DNA of 64,000 nucleotides from NCBI RefSeq assembly GCF_001577835.2, contig NC_029518.1, positions 72,602,319 through 72,666,318 of the forward strand. The letters run 5' to 3'. A program made the position numbers and the translations under genes. Below the pieces are notes generated by a model. That model had not been told where the DNA came from, ran no database searches, and was given only the letters and a program-made list of their open reading frames with translations. The DNA is from Coturnix japonica. Taxonomy: Eukaryota > Chordata > Aves > Galliformes > Phasianidae. This document shows, piece by piece, positions 45,323-58,660 of this stretch (positions are counted from its first letter, which is position 1; each line of letters starts with the position of its first letter).

Positions 45323-48300
45323 AACTGAGAGACAACAAAATACTTGATGCAGTAAGGCTAGAAAATAGACTTAACTGCAAACAAAGTCAGTATGCTCTTA
45401 AAATGCTATGAATGCTAATTACAGTAGGATCGAATGTAGATTGAAGTTGACTGTTTAAACATATTTGGAGCCAGATTCAACTATGGAATCAAATGCATAG
45501 ACAAAAGTAAATTTTTTGTAGCAAGTGGTGTTTAATCCTATCTATACTACTCATGATAAAAGATCAGCTCTGTGACTAACAGAAATATGAGTTGGATTCA
45601 AATGAAGTATTTGATGTTTGGTTCTGCATGAATGAACATATCAAGAAAACACAGTAAACCATTCTGTAGGATTATACAGATGTTCTTACTGAAGTCAATG
45701 TGAACTCTGTATTGTAATAGATTACTGTAAATAAATAAAATGCTTATTAGTAAAAGCATTTAACAAATTTAAGGATAGATTAACTTATTTTTAATTAACT
45801 TTGTTTTTCCAATTTTGAGTGATACAGCCAGAATCCTGGGCACTTACAGAAATGCTTTAATTTTATCATTTCTGAAGGTAGAGTTTTCTTTATCTGTTGC
45901 CATAACACATTGCCTGGCTTTCTGCTCTTCAGAAATAACTCATCAAAAGGGTCCTTCATTATCCTTTCTGAATCCTTGCACTAATTCCTCTAGGACCTTA
46001 GGATTAGCTGGACTAATAAACTCTGTTCTGAACAAACTTGACATCGTTCATAGTTGCTGGTGAATGTATCTGTGTGCAAAAACAAATCAGCTGAAAGCAG
46101 GAGGTTCACAAAAGAATTAAAATCTGTTTCATATGCTTTCAAGAAAAGAAAATAATAAATCTTTCTCTCTTTGGTCTGTTTTGAGGCCAGTTTTAAGTTT
46201 TGTTAGTAATCAAACTTTTCTCTAAATCCATGTTGTTACTGAGACTGAGAAATACCGAGCAGTTTATTAACAATGTGAATACATGAAACAACTGACTCTA
46301 GATACTGTTGTAAATTCCAGTAGTTCAGCAACCATGCTAAAATGAACTGTGCTGTTCATTGTTATCTGTGAATGAACAAAATTATTAAACATCGATATGA
46401 GAAGGCTATTATCTATGTGGATTTGGTCTATTTAAGCTTTTAGTCTCTCTTATATAAGCTACAATTTATGTAGGTGCAATGCTCTGGCTGGGTGCATATA
46501 AGAGCAGCTCTGCTTACTCAGTATAAGATCTCCTGAATTTGCTTAACAAGTGAGAGTAAAAACTGCAAAATGAGGCATCTGAATATATATATAAACTATA
46601 TTACAAATTACTCCCTGAAACAGCAATTTTCTGTATGATTCCAAGAGTGGGATCCAACTTGCGTAAGCAAGCACCGTCATCCAAATACTGAACTGGGGAT
46701 TCATGGTCTTTTCTGCCTTTCACCAAATGCTTTATGTAACTCCAGCAGTTGCTTCACAGATAAAATTATCTAAGTGTGTAATATGAAAAGCATCCCTTTT
46801 TCTTTGCAGAATATTCTTTATTTTTCATACATTGTACTGTCCTGTGGGGATTTCTGGTTACCAATGTGGATGCCCAATGTCAGCTGCTCTGTACTATTCT
46901 ATTGTAGATTTTCAGATTCAGATGTTTGAATAAGGATTTATGTTTGGTCTCTTTTTATGGATCATTCTTGAACTGTGTTCTGGGTTAATAGGGGTGATGC
47001 TATATCAGCTTTCAGGAGTAAGAGAAAACCTTACCTCTCTGCAGCAGGATCCTTAGAAAGAGTGTTATCCATGCCTAAGATTACTTTATGCTTTCACATT
47101 CTCCAGTCCCAGCCTCCCTTACATTGCGATGCAATAGGCTGTCTGACAGCAGGCTGTTGGAAGGGTTTGTTACCATTCTTTAATAGGTACCTCCCATGAG
47201 TCTTTGCTTGTTGGCAATGTATCCCCATAATTTTCCCTGCCAACAGTCCTCCAGTCCACAAACCCTCTGAGTGCCTTTCCTAATTGCATTGCTGTTGAAA
47301 TTTAAAAACAATAACAATGAAATTTAATTACACGGTGCAAGTGTATCTGTGATCTCCACACTAGGTGACTCCAAACAGCTAGAAAAGTGTATTCAGCAGT
47401 TCAGACACATGCTAGGCACCCAAATTTGTGTGCTGTTTTACCCTGTACCCAATGTTGAGCACCTGTTTTAGAATGTAATTTGTAAGATTACCTTAAGTAC
47501 TTAATTTCTTTCTGAATTGAATAGGGACCCATTAGCATCTGGGATTGGTGTTAGCATTAAACGTCCTACTGTGATGTATTGAAACCAGAACTGTGTTTCA
47601 CCGCCACCTCATCCTCATGATACTTGTATGAGAATGGATTTTGCCAACTTAAAATGTTCCATGGAGTCAGGTGATGAGTTTTCACATAGAATACTAATAT
47701 TGTGGGAGCAACAAAATGCTTTTCCTTTATGCAGTAATTTAGTTCTCAACCAGGCTGTGGGAGAATGAGATTCAAGGCTTCTTGCAAGTGGAAGTGTTGT
47801 TGGTGCTGGGCCAGAAACCACTCTAAGAAAATGTTGTCTGCAGTTGTGCTGTGGAGATTGATATTGGAGAGCCAGGAGTGGAATCTCCCCAGGACACAGA
47901 GAAGAAAGGCACCTGACACTTGTGTAGTGTTACAAGCCACAGTTTGGGGGGAAGTGTCCTTTCTGTCACTGTTCTTGCTTTTTTTTTTTCTAATTGCTTC
48001 ATAGTTAGAAGCACACAATTAACACTGGAATAGAGTAATACCTAGGGCCCTTGACTCTCAGAGGAGTGTTATGTTACTCAGGTTCCCTGGGATTTAAGTC
48101 ATAGTTTTGTTCCTGAAAATAGTGCCTGAACTGAAGAACAGTGATTTAAATGAGGGTGAGGTTAATCTGTCCTAACATCAATTGCATTGAAGTTAGCTAT
48201 TTAGTCTGAGAAGATGGTCTAGGCTCTTAATCAATGGACAAAGACATCTAGAAAATGACTCAGGTTGGCCTAAACCAGTAAATGTAGATGAATCAGTTGA

Positions 48301-48544
48301 AAGGAAGATGCCTGCATTTAAAATTATTCCTTTGACTATGGAAGGAATGGAGAAGACTTGCTTACCCTATGTGCTGAGATTGTGGACTGCTGAAGTGGCA
48401 TGAGACTAACTGCAATCTGGGTCTGCTATAAGTCAGAGTTTGGGTTCACTCTGTATCACACATGGAGTTCTTTAATATGGCTGATTTTTGAAATACAAAT
48501 GTGGTCTCACAGGAGATGCTCCTATGGCTGCATAGGATGTTTTG

Positions 48545-48835
48545 TGAACATAGGATCATAGAATGGTTTGGTTTGGACGGGGACCTTTAAGATCATGTTG
48601 TTCCAACCCCCTGCTATAGGCAGGGGCACCTCCCACTAGACCAGGTTGCTCAAAGCCCTATCCAGCCTGGCCTTGAGTGCTTCCAGGGAGGGGGGCATCC
48701 ATGACCTTGCAGGGCAACCTGTTCCAGTGTTTCACCACCCTCACAGTTAGGAATTTCTTCCTAATATCTAGACTAAATCTGTCCTCTTCCAGTTTAAAGT
48801 CATCCCCCCTCATCCTGTTGCTGTGTGACCTTGGA
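48545..48835 (-). repeat. CR1 LINE 3' end, antisense, about 290 bp
   Basis: CATAGGATCATAGAATGGTT, 'GGGGACCTTTAAGATCATG', 'CCACTAGACCAGGTTGCTC', 'AACCTGTTCCAGTGTTTCACC', 'AATTTCTTCCTAATATCTAG' and 'CATCCTGTTGCTGTGTGACC'. Confidence 0.95.
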
Positions 48836-50139
48836 GACCTAGAATGTATGGAGACCTAGAAAGTATTCTGATATGGTAGCCCTTCATATAAATTCAGAAT
48901 ATATAGTTGAAGTAAAGAAAGCCATTATAGGCATGTTTTATTCATATTTCTCTTCTGCAAAAATGTAGCAGAGTTTTAGGAAAATGGAATGTGCTGTGCC
49001 CACAGGGGAAAATCTTGTGGATATACCCTGCATAGGGAAGGACAGAGCAAGTAATCGAGTAGGCATATTGTGTATGTGCCTTGCACCATGGAAAATTGCT
49101 AGTTTAATTGTTTTTTTCCTCCTGCTGTTTTTTAACAGTACTGAACCTGTCACTGTTCAGGGAAATTTGTGTATGAAAATGTCAAAAAAAGATTAAGATA
49201 AGTGGGGTCCCAGTGGGTTTTTTAATGCTCAGGGCACAGATGACAAATCTCAAAGATTATGCCAACAATAGAAATAATATGCAAGAAAACAAAGCAAAAA
49301 TTACAGCACAATATAGTTTCTTTCTATGCAAATCAGGTAGCATTTATTGACAGTTTTAATATTTTTAAGAAAGAGAGCACAGTGTTCACAAAGAATGTTA
49401 AACTGCATGGCCCCATTGGTGACAAATCCTTTTAATCTGCGTGTGGTGCCAGCAGCACTCATGTAGGTTTCTGTATGCTCTGCTCACAATGTGTCACAAC
49501 CAGCCTGAGGGCTTCTCCAGGAGGCACAATGCAATGATATTAGCCTGGGTCCTCCTGCAGATTTGGGTGTTGGAGAAATGAACGTCAAATGTCTCTGGAC
49601 GTGGCCTGGCTTTAAGGTTTCTACTGCTGTACAGGAACCCAGCAACTGTGGTACATGTCTTCTGTCCACTGAGGGGTGGGTGCCTTACAGGAGGCTCCCA
49701 GTCAAGGCATGGAGGTGAAAGTTACTGAGAGGGGAATAAGCTTCTGCCTGAAGTCCTCATCCTTGCCTGGACTCAAAGTTATTTGACTTGTGTCTGTAGG
49801 AATGTGCTCTTGTCCAGATGGGCTGGGCTAAGCATTTGCCCAGGAACTCTTCTTAGACACGATGCATCCGTCATTGCCCATGAAACATAACCAGAGAGAG
49901 TAGTAGTGTCTTTTTCACATATACCCTTTATTGTTTAATTCTGAGTGGAAAGAGTGTTTCCCATGGATGTATTCCCTTCCCTTCTCCACTCAGAAGGACT
50001 CCTAAGAGTCCCAGCCAGCAGGGCACAGATGCTCTGGGCACACACAGAGGGGAAGATAAGAATAGGGGTTAGAAGGAAAATGTCCAGTATTTACATCTTT
50101 TTTAAGGTTGCCTAAAAATGAATGGGTCTTCCATTATTA

Positions 50140-50340
50140 TAGGATCATAGAACCACAAGGTTGGTAAGGACCTATATGATCATCTAGTCCAACCATCCTC
50201 CCTTTACCATACCTATAGGAAACCCCTAAACCATGTCTCCTAGCTCCCTATCCAGGCGCTTCTTGAACACTGCCAGGGATGGCAACTCCACCACCTCCCT
50301 GGGCAGGCTATTCCAGCGCCTGAAGACTCTCTGAAGGTAA
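50140..50340 (-). repeat. CR1 LINE 3' end, antisense
   Basis: ATAGGATCATAGAACCACAAG, 'GGTAAGGACCTATATGATC', 'CACTGCCAGGGATGGCAAC' and 'CACCACCTCCCTGGGCAGG'. About 200 bp. Confidence 0.94.
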
Positions 50341-51855
50341 TTAAGGTATTTTCTTGGGATGGGACTTCTAGAGGGAGGAACAGCTACTTGTCTGCCCCCT
50401 ATGTGTCCAGACAGTGAGGAATGTCACTTTTACAAGGCAGAGTTCCTCCAAACTGTGCTTTTGGTATAGAACCAGCTTCTTCCACCAAGCTAACTGAAAA
50501 CTGATAAAACACATCCACTGCTTCACAACTACAGATTTCCAATATTAAATCTTTCCTTTAATAATCCTTCCATTTTTCTGGCACTCACTGCTTGCAGAGA
50601 TGCATGCTATTTAGGTTTCTCTCATATCCTTTCCCTCTTTATTTTTCTTTCTTTTCTTTTTCTTTTTCTCAGAGTGTTTATACTGAAGCTTTTAGCTGCA
50701 CTGTTCTCCCATTCATGTAACTGTCCTTGATTTCTGTTTATCCCCAGTGTCACGTAGTGTCACATAATCAGAATGCAGCAGTGTCACTGGATAAATTCTT
50801 GCTTTTAGACTGTGAATACATCATGCCTTCCTGACAGGATGCAGGTATTTTGCAGCACCTGTATTTCTGATGTCATGTCTGAGTAGCTAATCCCATAGGT
50901 AAATTCCAGTCACTGCAGGAGCCATGGAAATAGCCAGAAAGAATTTCATTTTCCTTGCACACTGTCACCCCTTGAAAAAATCATTATGCAGGAGTAAGAG
51001 TGAACAAGAAGGAGGAGCTGGAGTCAGAAGTGAAGTTTACAACCGTTGCTGTAAAATTCTTTGACCTATATAAAAAGTGTCTTTTTCTTTGCATTTATTT
51101 TTATCGTTAGCTGATGAGTATGAGCCTTTCCTTATTTAACTTATAAATAGCTACCGTGACTCTCTAGATGAGTTCATGCTTTTGACATCCACAGACTGGG
51201 GCTTAGAGGTGTAAAATGACAGGTGATGTCACGAACAAGCTGAAGCACGTCTTTTGCTGCAGGAAGCTGTTAACTACTGCGTAAGAGACAACAGAATGAT
51301 GTGATCACACATTCAGCAGAACAGATTTTGTGAGTTGGCTGCTGAGCACCTGTGCATGTGCAAGGCTGTGTCATTCACAGTGCTGTGCACACATGCTGGA
51401 GTGGTGGAGTGTTAAAGGAAAAGATCTGATATAAAATATATATGAGACTCAATTTTGTGTTAGATTTTTCATCAAACATCTTTGTGTTTGATCTTAAGGA
51501 GAACTCGAGCGTTAGGAGATTATGATATGATTATGATTACAAACTTAGCTAGGTTAAAATAACTAATAACTTTGAAATGCCAAATATTTTCTTCTGCTGA
51601 TGTCCCTTACTGTCTGACTGTGTGTTTGCACACATATGGTTCAGTCGTCTGGCTGACTGACTTATCATCGTTGCTTTGAGTTTTGTAGACAGTGTTGATT
51701 TTCACTTCCTTCTCCATCCCATGCTGTTTTCACATGATGAAGTTGCATTTGGCAGGGACTGATGGGATGGCCCTTCCATTTCAAATGTCACTGCAGAATT
51801 ACAGTCATCCTTGGATTTAAAGGAAACTTACAAATACCTGATTGACCTGCTCTTT

Positions 51856-51975
51856 CATAGAATCACAGAATCATAGAATCACCAAGATTGGAAAAGACCT
51901 AAAAGATCATCCAGTCCAACCGTTCACTTATTACCAATAGCTCCCACTAAACCATGACCCTCAACACAACATCCA
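51856..51975 (-). repeat. CR1 LINE 3' end, antisense
   Basis: Three tandem AGAATCA-type octamers (CATAGAATCACAGAATCATAG), then AAGATTGGAAAAGACCTAAAAG and ATCATCCAGTCCAACCGTTC. Confidence 0.94.
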
Positions 51976-53615
51976 GTCTTTCTTTATATATGAAACAGAA
52001 CTGCATCATTCTTATATATATTTTTGTCTGCTTTCTCTCTTCTATCACCTATAATCTCAGTAATGTTGGGACTAGTCTTTTTTTTTTTTTTGGATTGGAG
52101 GTTTTTAACTGTGACTGTTATTTTGGAATTCTCCAAATAATAATTAATAATGCCTTCCTGTCTTGTAACATTGAGTGATTCCATCAGATCTCAGTGTGGA
52201 AAGTTGCTTCAAAGGGATGCTTTGAACACAGAAAATTGTCAACTTGTGAAATAATTTGACTCCCAAAGAGAACATTTCTGTTTAAAATTACTTATACCCT
52301 TTTGTAGTAGTTTTTGATCTTATGTAGAAGATTTTAAATTGGCTTTTGGGCCCGTGTTCTGCATATTTTAGAACTGAATTAATTGTGAGCATTATGGGGT
52401 TCTTTTCTTGAAAGATTGTTCTGTTCTGTTTTCTCCTTAGAGAAATGTCATATGAGGCTTCTTTGAAATGAAAGCTTATAGTTAATAAAATGCATTTAGC
52501 TATGTGTAAGCTGTGACTGACTGAACTGAACTTTTCCAGGTACTACTTTTATATACCATAGGCTTCCCACACATCTACAAGACTGAGGTCAGCAAACAAC
52601 TTTTTCTGTATAAACACTGTTATGCAAGACTCCTGAAGCTGCTGTGCCCACAGAAGCATAAGATAATGGTGAGAATATTTCCTGGAAGATCTATTGCTTG
52701 CATTTACAGCCAGCTGCTCCTCCCAGGTCAGCACTTCAGGGTATTTCTGAATGGTTGCATGATGGTTGTGGTCTAGCCCATTGGGATTTTATTGCAGAAG
52801 GAAATAGAGAAAGGGAAGAGGGAGAGGGAAAGTAGAAGGAAAAGCTCAAGTGTCCTTGCGTGCTGAGAGGGGTGCAAGAAGCAGCTCTGTTCTTCCCACT
52901 GCACTTCAGGACTGTCAAGTGCTGTGACCCGTTTTCCCTTCTGGCAGCTACTGCACAAGGGCTGCTTTGAAACAACCACTTAGCTTATAGCTTCACTTAT
53001 CATTTCTGAGGCCACGTCCATGTGAAGAGCTTGCCAGCAGTGTTGAGAGTCCTCTGCTGAAGGACACTGCCAAGGTGTAATTATTGTTTCAAATAAGTTA
53101 CAAGTAACCTGGAAGTGAACTTGCATTAGCTCTGGTGACACAGCTGGGCTTTGGCAATAGCTTTTGTGTATTTCTTACTTACTTACTTAGGAGTTCAAGT
53201 GGCATTAGGAAAATACATTTTAATACCAGGCTGTAGGAGGTGAGACAGAGCTCACTGTCTCTCTGATAACAGCATTTAAAGCACAAGAAACCCAATTCAG
53301 CCCTGAACTTTTCTTCTGGGGTGTCTTATCTTTTGTAAGAAACAAGGATGCCAGTTCCTGGAAAAAGAGAAAGACAAAGCAAAATGTGGGGAGCTGCAAA
53401 TGCTGTTACAGTGCAGCTTAGGATAAGCACAGTATATTAAATTCTGGACAGCTGGGGACAATCTTTCATTAAGAGCACAGTGTTCCCTGGTCCCTTTGTA
53501 TTAGAAATTGTACTCACTTGATGTTATACCTTTTCTAATTCCTCATAGCTCCTTCAGAATTGATGTAGTTCAACATTTTTGTCACCTAAATAGATTCCCA
53601 GAAAATCATCTCCTG

Positions 53616-53685
53616 ATTACTAATTACTAATAACTACTAATAACTTAACTACTACTACTAATAACTACTAATAACTTAAATATCT
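53616..53685 (+). repeat. ACTAATA / ACTACTA simple repeat
   Basis: Imperfect repeat of TAATAACTACTA and ACTACTA units over about 70 bp. Confidence 0.85.
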
Positions 53686-53896
53686 TAATAATGACAGCTC
53701 CTTTTAATTTCTCTACTTGTGTATTTTTTAAAGTTTAAAATCCCAGGACAGAGATTTGATATTTAACCCATGACTTACCAATTTCCTAATTAGCCTGTGA
53801 AGATGTTAATGAAAATCCAAGTAAATGGTACCTTACTAGCCTATTTTGCATGTCAGTTTGCTGATTTATATGTTATGTATTTTTATTATTAGTGTG

Positions 53897-53955
53897 TTTT
53901 TTGTTTTTGTTTTTGTTTTTGTTTTTTTTTTGTTTGTTTTGTTTTGTCTTTTTTT
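53897..53955 (+). repeat. (GTTTTT)n tract
   Basis: About 60 bp of GTTTTT and GTTTT units with a T10 run. Possibly the decayed tail of a retroposed sequence, but no body is recognised. Confidence 0.85.
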
Positions 53956-56168
53956 GGACAAAGTCTTGTAGTCTCTCTCATGTACCCTATAAATGATGTA
54001 AATAGTGGAAGTCAGACTTGATTTCCTTGGAGCTGTGCTAAGCTACATTGGTTAATGATTGAGCCCAAACTGTGCAAATTTAAGTACCTTATCAAGCAAT
54101 CTGTTCTCAAACATTAGTTCTTAATTGTATAATTAGTTCCACTGAGGCTAGTATTGAGTAAAGATCATAAATTTTAGAAGGTAGAGGCTTCTATACAGAA
54201 GTATATATATATATATAAGCTACTAAAGGTACTTTCCAGAGCTCACACCTACAGAAGGGTTTCTCAATAGATACTCATATATATGTCTGTAAGAACTGAG
54301 CATCTTATTTTTTTAAAAGGCCAGGATAAAATTGCTGTGATGATTCATAGGTCTCAACATAGTGCTGATAGAAAATATCAGCTAAGAAGTAATGAGAACA
54401 AAATGTTGCTGACAAATACTCTGGGTGAGCAGAAATTATCTGTCTGCTTCATTATGGAAGCAAAATCCAATTTTGATAACTTCTGAAAGAAAGAAGGAGC
54501 ACAAGAGAGGGAGAACTTGGTTTCCTTTTTGTAAGAGAGCACTGAAGGGTTGATGTTAATTTCAGCCAATGTATTTTGTGTGGCTTTATAACGGCAGTTT
54601 AGTGCTTCTGTTCCTCACTACTGGCTCTCCGTACAAATGGCAGCTCAAGTTCTTTCTGCGGATGAGCAGAGACTGAATTCCCCAGAGTCTTTCTCAGTTA
54701 GGAAAAATCACAGCATGTGGTGGTATAAATATGATACTGAACATTTGCTTTGTGTTCTGAGACTAATGATAAATCCAGAGCAGAAATGCGTATCTTCCTT
54801 TCACATTTAAGATTGTAAGGAGGGTTAGGGGAGAACGGCTATTTTACAAAGAAGTGCTGTCTTGAATTGATTCTTCATTCTTTTTTATTGTTGGCGTTGT
54901 TGGATGTTCTGGGATAAAGTGAGTGTTTCATATACTAAGGTACAGGACACTGCTGTAAGATATCCTATTCTGTAGATTCTGTTGGATGAAGTCATTCCTC
55001 AAAGCTGTTTCAGTTCTTTGAAGGTTAGAGTGATGTAGTTAATAAAAATTTGCAAAAACCTTTCAACAATGTCTAGATGGGATTAAGCTGTCGCAGATTA
55101 ATAATTGGTTAAATGAAGGGGGTTATAGGATGGGAGTAAATGGTTTCCATTTTCATAATGGAACATCCATATCCCAGCTCTGTGCTGTTTGATTTTTTCA
55201 GAAGTGAGCTGAGAAAAGGGGGTGGGTGATTTGGTGACAACTGCTGCTTGATCAGACAAAATATTTTGGAATAGTCAAAACTCAAACCAACTGCACAGAG
55301 CATCAGAAGATGCTCTTCATTCCTTAAAGGACATTCCTAATTTCTTTGTTCCATTATTATTCTTGATATTAATTGACTATAAAATATAAATGTTAGATGA
55401 ATTCTGGTGCTCATCAAATCTATGCAATGCAATCCTGACTATATGTACAAAATTATAATTTTCCTTGTAGCTGGAAAAAATGAAGTTATTATATGTAATT
55501 TTCTGAAAGAATCGTGATTATGATCAATGAAAGTTGAAGGTAAATTGAAAGTCAGATGTGAAAAGGAAAGGAATGCATGGTAAAACATCATTTTGCTACC
55601 GTATACGTATGCAGAATATTGAACAGAGAGTTCATTTCTAATTCCTTCATCTCAAAAAGTTATCATAGAGGTTGAGAGGGAGCAGTAAGTTTAACCAGAA
55701 ATCTGAAATTGCTTCTGTATATGGAGAGATTAAATGAGCTATGCCCTTGAGCCTGGGAAAGAGACTATTGCAGATGTTGTAAGAGACAGCTAGTTAGGGA
55801 TGACCGTTCCCTGTATCTCATAGCCTGTGCAGTGGGGCCAGTGGAATGGTGTCATTAGACATCTGGCTTAAAATAACCAAGAGGAAATACTTTTCCACAC
55901 AGTCTGTAATACAGCTTAGGAACACACTGCATATGAAGCGTCAGATGTAAAAGTAGAAATGTGTTACACAAAACTGAATGGATTTGGAGAGAAGGCCATC
56001 AAGAACGAACTGGCACCATGGCAGCCTCTGCACCCTGCTTGTCTGGAAGATCATTGGGATGAGCAGAGCTCTCTGTGAGCTATGTTCCTGGCAGTAGCAT
56101 CTGCTGATAGCCAAAGCCAGAGAACAGTTACAGGAACAAACGGACCTTGTCTGAAGAGTCATAAAAAA

Positions 56169-56659
56169 TGTCATGGTTTAATAATTTTGTAATTTTTGCT
56201 ATCAGTATTCCACATCATAACATCATATTAAGCATGAATAATTTTACTGAACTGCAACTTACAGAAGAAGACTACATCTCCAGGGAACAACACGATAGGT
56301 CACGGGCCTGGACTCTATATTAACTCTGTCGCAGAACAGACTGACGTTCTTTCGAGTTCTGGCGTTCAGGGGAGTGTGTGGGAGCCTTCAGCCGTTCGCC
56401 AGATTCACAGTAGGCCTCTCGTTACGGGACTCATTCTCTCTCCTATTTTGCTTGATTCGTTAGCTCAATTTTCAATTATATTGTATTATATTGTGTTATC
56501 CTGTATTTCGATTAGTATTTAGTAAATAAGTGTGCCTCCTTAGATCGTTGCCGCTGTTTTCTTTTCCTAATTAATTTTTTTCCTTTCGGCTCTAGGGCCC
56601 CTCCGGGGCCTACGCCCCCTGTCACGGACCAGGTGGATGTTTTAGTTCAAACCGTGACA
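56169..56659 (+). repeat. 5' LTR of the second fossil (491 bp)
   Basis: Begins TGTCATGGTT and ends AACCGTGACA, inverted terminal sequences that match at nine of ten bases, the TG...CA pattern of retroviral LTRs. Partial copies occur at 60400-60745 (reverse, its first about 315 bp) and 63613-63790 (forward, its last about 175 bp). Confidence 0.9.
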
Positions 56660-56905
56660 GATTTTGGTGAGAGATGCGGGCAAATTGAGTTGCTGTTTTT
56701 CTGTGTTTTCTTCTGTTGCTCTTTTAGCTTTTAACAGAGCTACGAGTTTTTTTTTCCCTGTTAAGGAGCTATCTCGTGTTTGCGATTCTGCACCTGCGAG
56801 CTTGACCTTGAAAGTCCAGGCGGACTGCCAATACTCCGGTATATTTTATAAACACTGCTGAGCTTTGTTTTCTTTTACTTTTTTCTCTCTATTGGAGGAA
56901 AAAAG

Positions 56906-57369
56906 ATGTTTTCTCTACTAAATTTGTTTTACCAGGGACTGTGTGCCATTGGTTCCTTTTTTGAGACGCTCCGAACTATTTGGGCCATGTTTAAGCTAGC
57001 CACTTTTTCTTATGGAGCTATACAATTGTATAATGGATTGAAAGCATGGTTAGCAATGCTCACTTCGTATCTGTATACAGCTCCAGAGGGAGCAACTAAT
57101 GCAACTAATATACAGAAATGGTGATTTTTAAGCGTGCTCCTCTTTCTTTCTATGAATCCTTTATGCAGTTCTTGAATGATCAGTGGGCCACACTCTTAAT
57201 CTCCCTGATCTTACTGTTGATTATTGTAATAATCTCACTCAGTATCTGGATTTATAACATCCGGAGGAAGTCTTCCCTAGAACCAGAGAATACTGAGTGG
57301 CAGGGAATTGAAGAGATTCTCAAAGGACAGACATCTTCAGTGTTATGGAGCTTCACTCTGAACACTTGA
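56906..57369 (+). mobile_element. two small overlapping leader frames (fossil parts)
   Basis: A 72-codon frame (56906-57124) ends in ATGGTGA, whose ATG opens an 83-codon frame (57118-57369). The first has a hydrophobic, aromatic-rich N-terminal half. The second has a clear membrane segment (LLISLILLLIIVIISLSIWI) followed by a basic stop-transfer stretch. Both lie before the gag-like region, where retroviruses rarely code. Function unknown. Confidence 0.5.
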
Positions 57370-57497
57370 AGAATCCTGAGAGTTGGATTGCATATGAGGC
57401 AGGAATGTTGTGGCTCAGGCAGATCTCAGGAGGCACAAATGATTTTGGGCCTAGCTAATGCTTATTGGGCCTTAGTCAATACCATTCCTGAGAGAGA

Positions 57498-57895
57498 GAG
57501 TCTTAGAGCTGAGGCAGAAAAACTTTGGACTGAGAAGGTAGAGAGAGAAAAAGCTTTTGAAGCTGAGAGAAAAAGATCTCCTGTACCAACGAGACTCAAT
57601 CTGGTACGAGAAAGAGAGTCTTAGAGCTGACGCAGCAAAACTTTGGGATGAGAAGGGTAGAGAGAGAAAAAGCTTTTGAAGCTGAGAGAAAAGATCTCCT
57701 GTACCAACGAGACATCAATCTGGTACGAGAAAGAGAGTCTTAGAGCTGACGCAGAAAAACTTTGGGATGAGAAGGTAGAGAGAGAAAAAGTTTTTGAAGC
57801 TGAGAGAAAAGATCTCCTGTACCAACGAGACTCAATCTGGTACGAGAAAGAGAGGTCTTAGAGCTGACGCAGAAAAACTTTGGGATGAGAAAAGC
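57498..57895 (+). repeat. 118-bp tandem repeat, about 3.5 units, coding-type
   Basis: Units start at about 57498, 57616, 57735 and 57851 with GAGTCTTAGAGCTGA or a close match. Each codes a charged segment of the type SLRADAEKLWDEKVEREK, predicted coiled coil. Lies inside the second fossil. Confidence 0.85.
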
Positions 57896-57904
57896 TCCCT
57901 GCAA

Positions 57905-58600
57905 TCCAACTCAACACTCTCCAGTCTGAGCACAGTGCCCTCCGGTCCGAGCACGACACTCTCCAGTCCGAGCACGGCGCCCTCCGGTCCGAGCACGACG
58001 CTCTCCAGTCCGAGCACGGCGCCCTCCGGTCCGAGCACGACACTCTCCAGTCGGTACAGTGCCCTCCGGTCCGAGCATGAACTCTCCAGACTGGCGCGAT
58101 GCCCTCCGTCGCAGCACGCCGCTCTCCAGTCGAGCACGGCGCCCTCCGGTCCGAGCACGACGCTCTCCAGTCCGAGCACGGCGCCCTCCGGTCCGAGCAT
58201 GACACTCTCCAGACTGAGCGCGATGCCCTCCGGTCCGAGCATGACACTCTCCAGACTGAGCGCGATGCCTCCGTCCGAGCACGACACTCTCCAGTCCGAG
58301 TACAGCGCCCTCCGGTCCGAGCATGACACTCTCCAGACTGAGCGCGATGCCCTCCGGTCCGAGCACGACACTCTCCAGTCCGAGCACAGCGCCCTCCGGT
58401 CCGAGCATGACACTCTCCAGACTGAGCGCGATGCCCTCCGGTCCGAGCACGACACTCTCCAGTCCGAGCACAGCGCCCTCCGTCAAGTAATGACACTCTC
58501 CAGTCCAAACACAAGAGACCTCCAGTCCGGAAACGACAATCCTCGGGCAGCGCGCAGCGCCCTCCTGTGTAAGCACAAACGCTCTCCAGTCTGAGCACGA
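57905..58600 (+). repeat. 42-bp minisatellite coding a leucine-heptad coiled coil
   Basis: About sixteen units of a 42-bp motif (CTCTCCAGTCCGAGCACG then CCCTCCGGTCCGAGCA). In one frame each unit reads LQSEHSALRSEHDT: two heptads with Leu at each first position, an ideal coiled-coil repeat. Long frames on the other strand are artefacts of the repeat. Fossil part. Confidence 0.88.
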
Positions 58601-58660
58601 CGCCCTCACAGTCTGTTATAACGTCCTCAGCAGAATGCGACACCCTCAAGTCTGAACCGT

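Larger units (their letters stand above)
32566..48544. other. gene desert upstream of IRAK1BP1
   Basis: About 16 kb, AT-rich, with open frames no longer than about 157 codons, none having a recognisable domain or splice support. Features seen are the copy B repeat, a CR1 pair at 34.0 kb, a 16-C run (37776-37791) and an (ATTTTTTT)n stretch (45278-45322). A small CpG-bearing spot near 45120-45210 is unexplained. Distant enhancers could be present but cannot be judged by eye. Confidence 0.55.
48836..56168. other. gene desert continued
   Basis: About 7.3 kb without a supported gene. Two CR1 fragments, an ACTAATA-rich simple repeat and a T-rich (GTTTTT)n tract are the recognisable parts. Confidence 0.55.
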
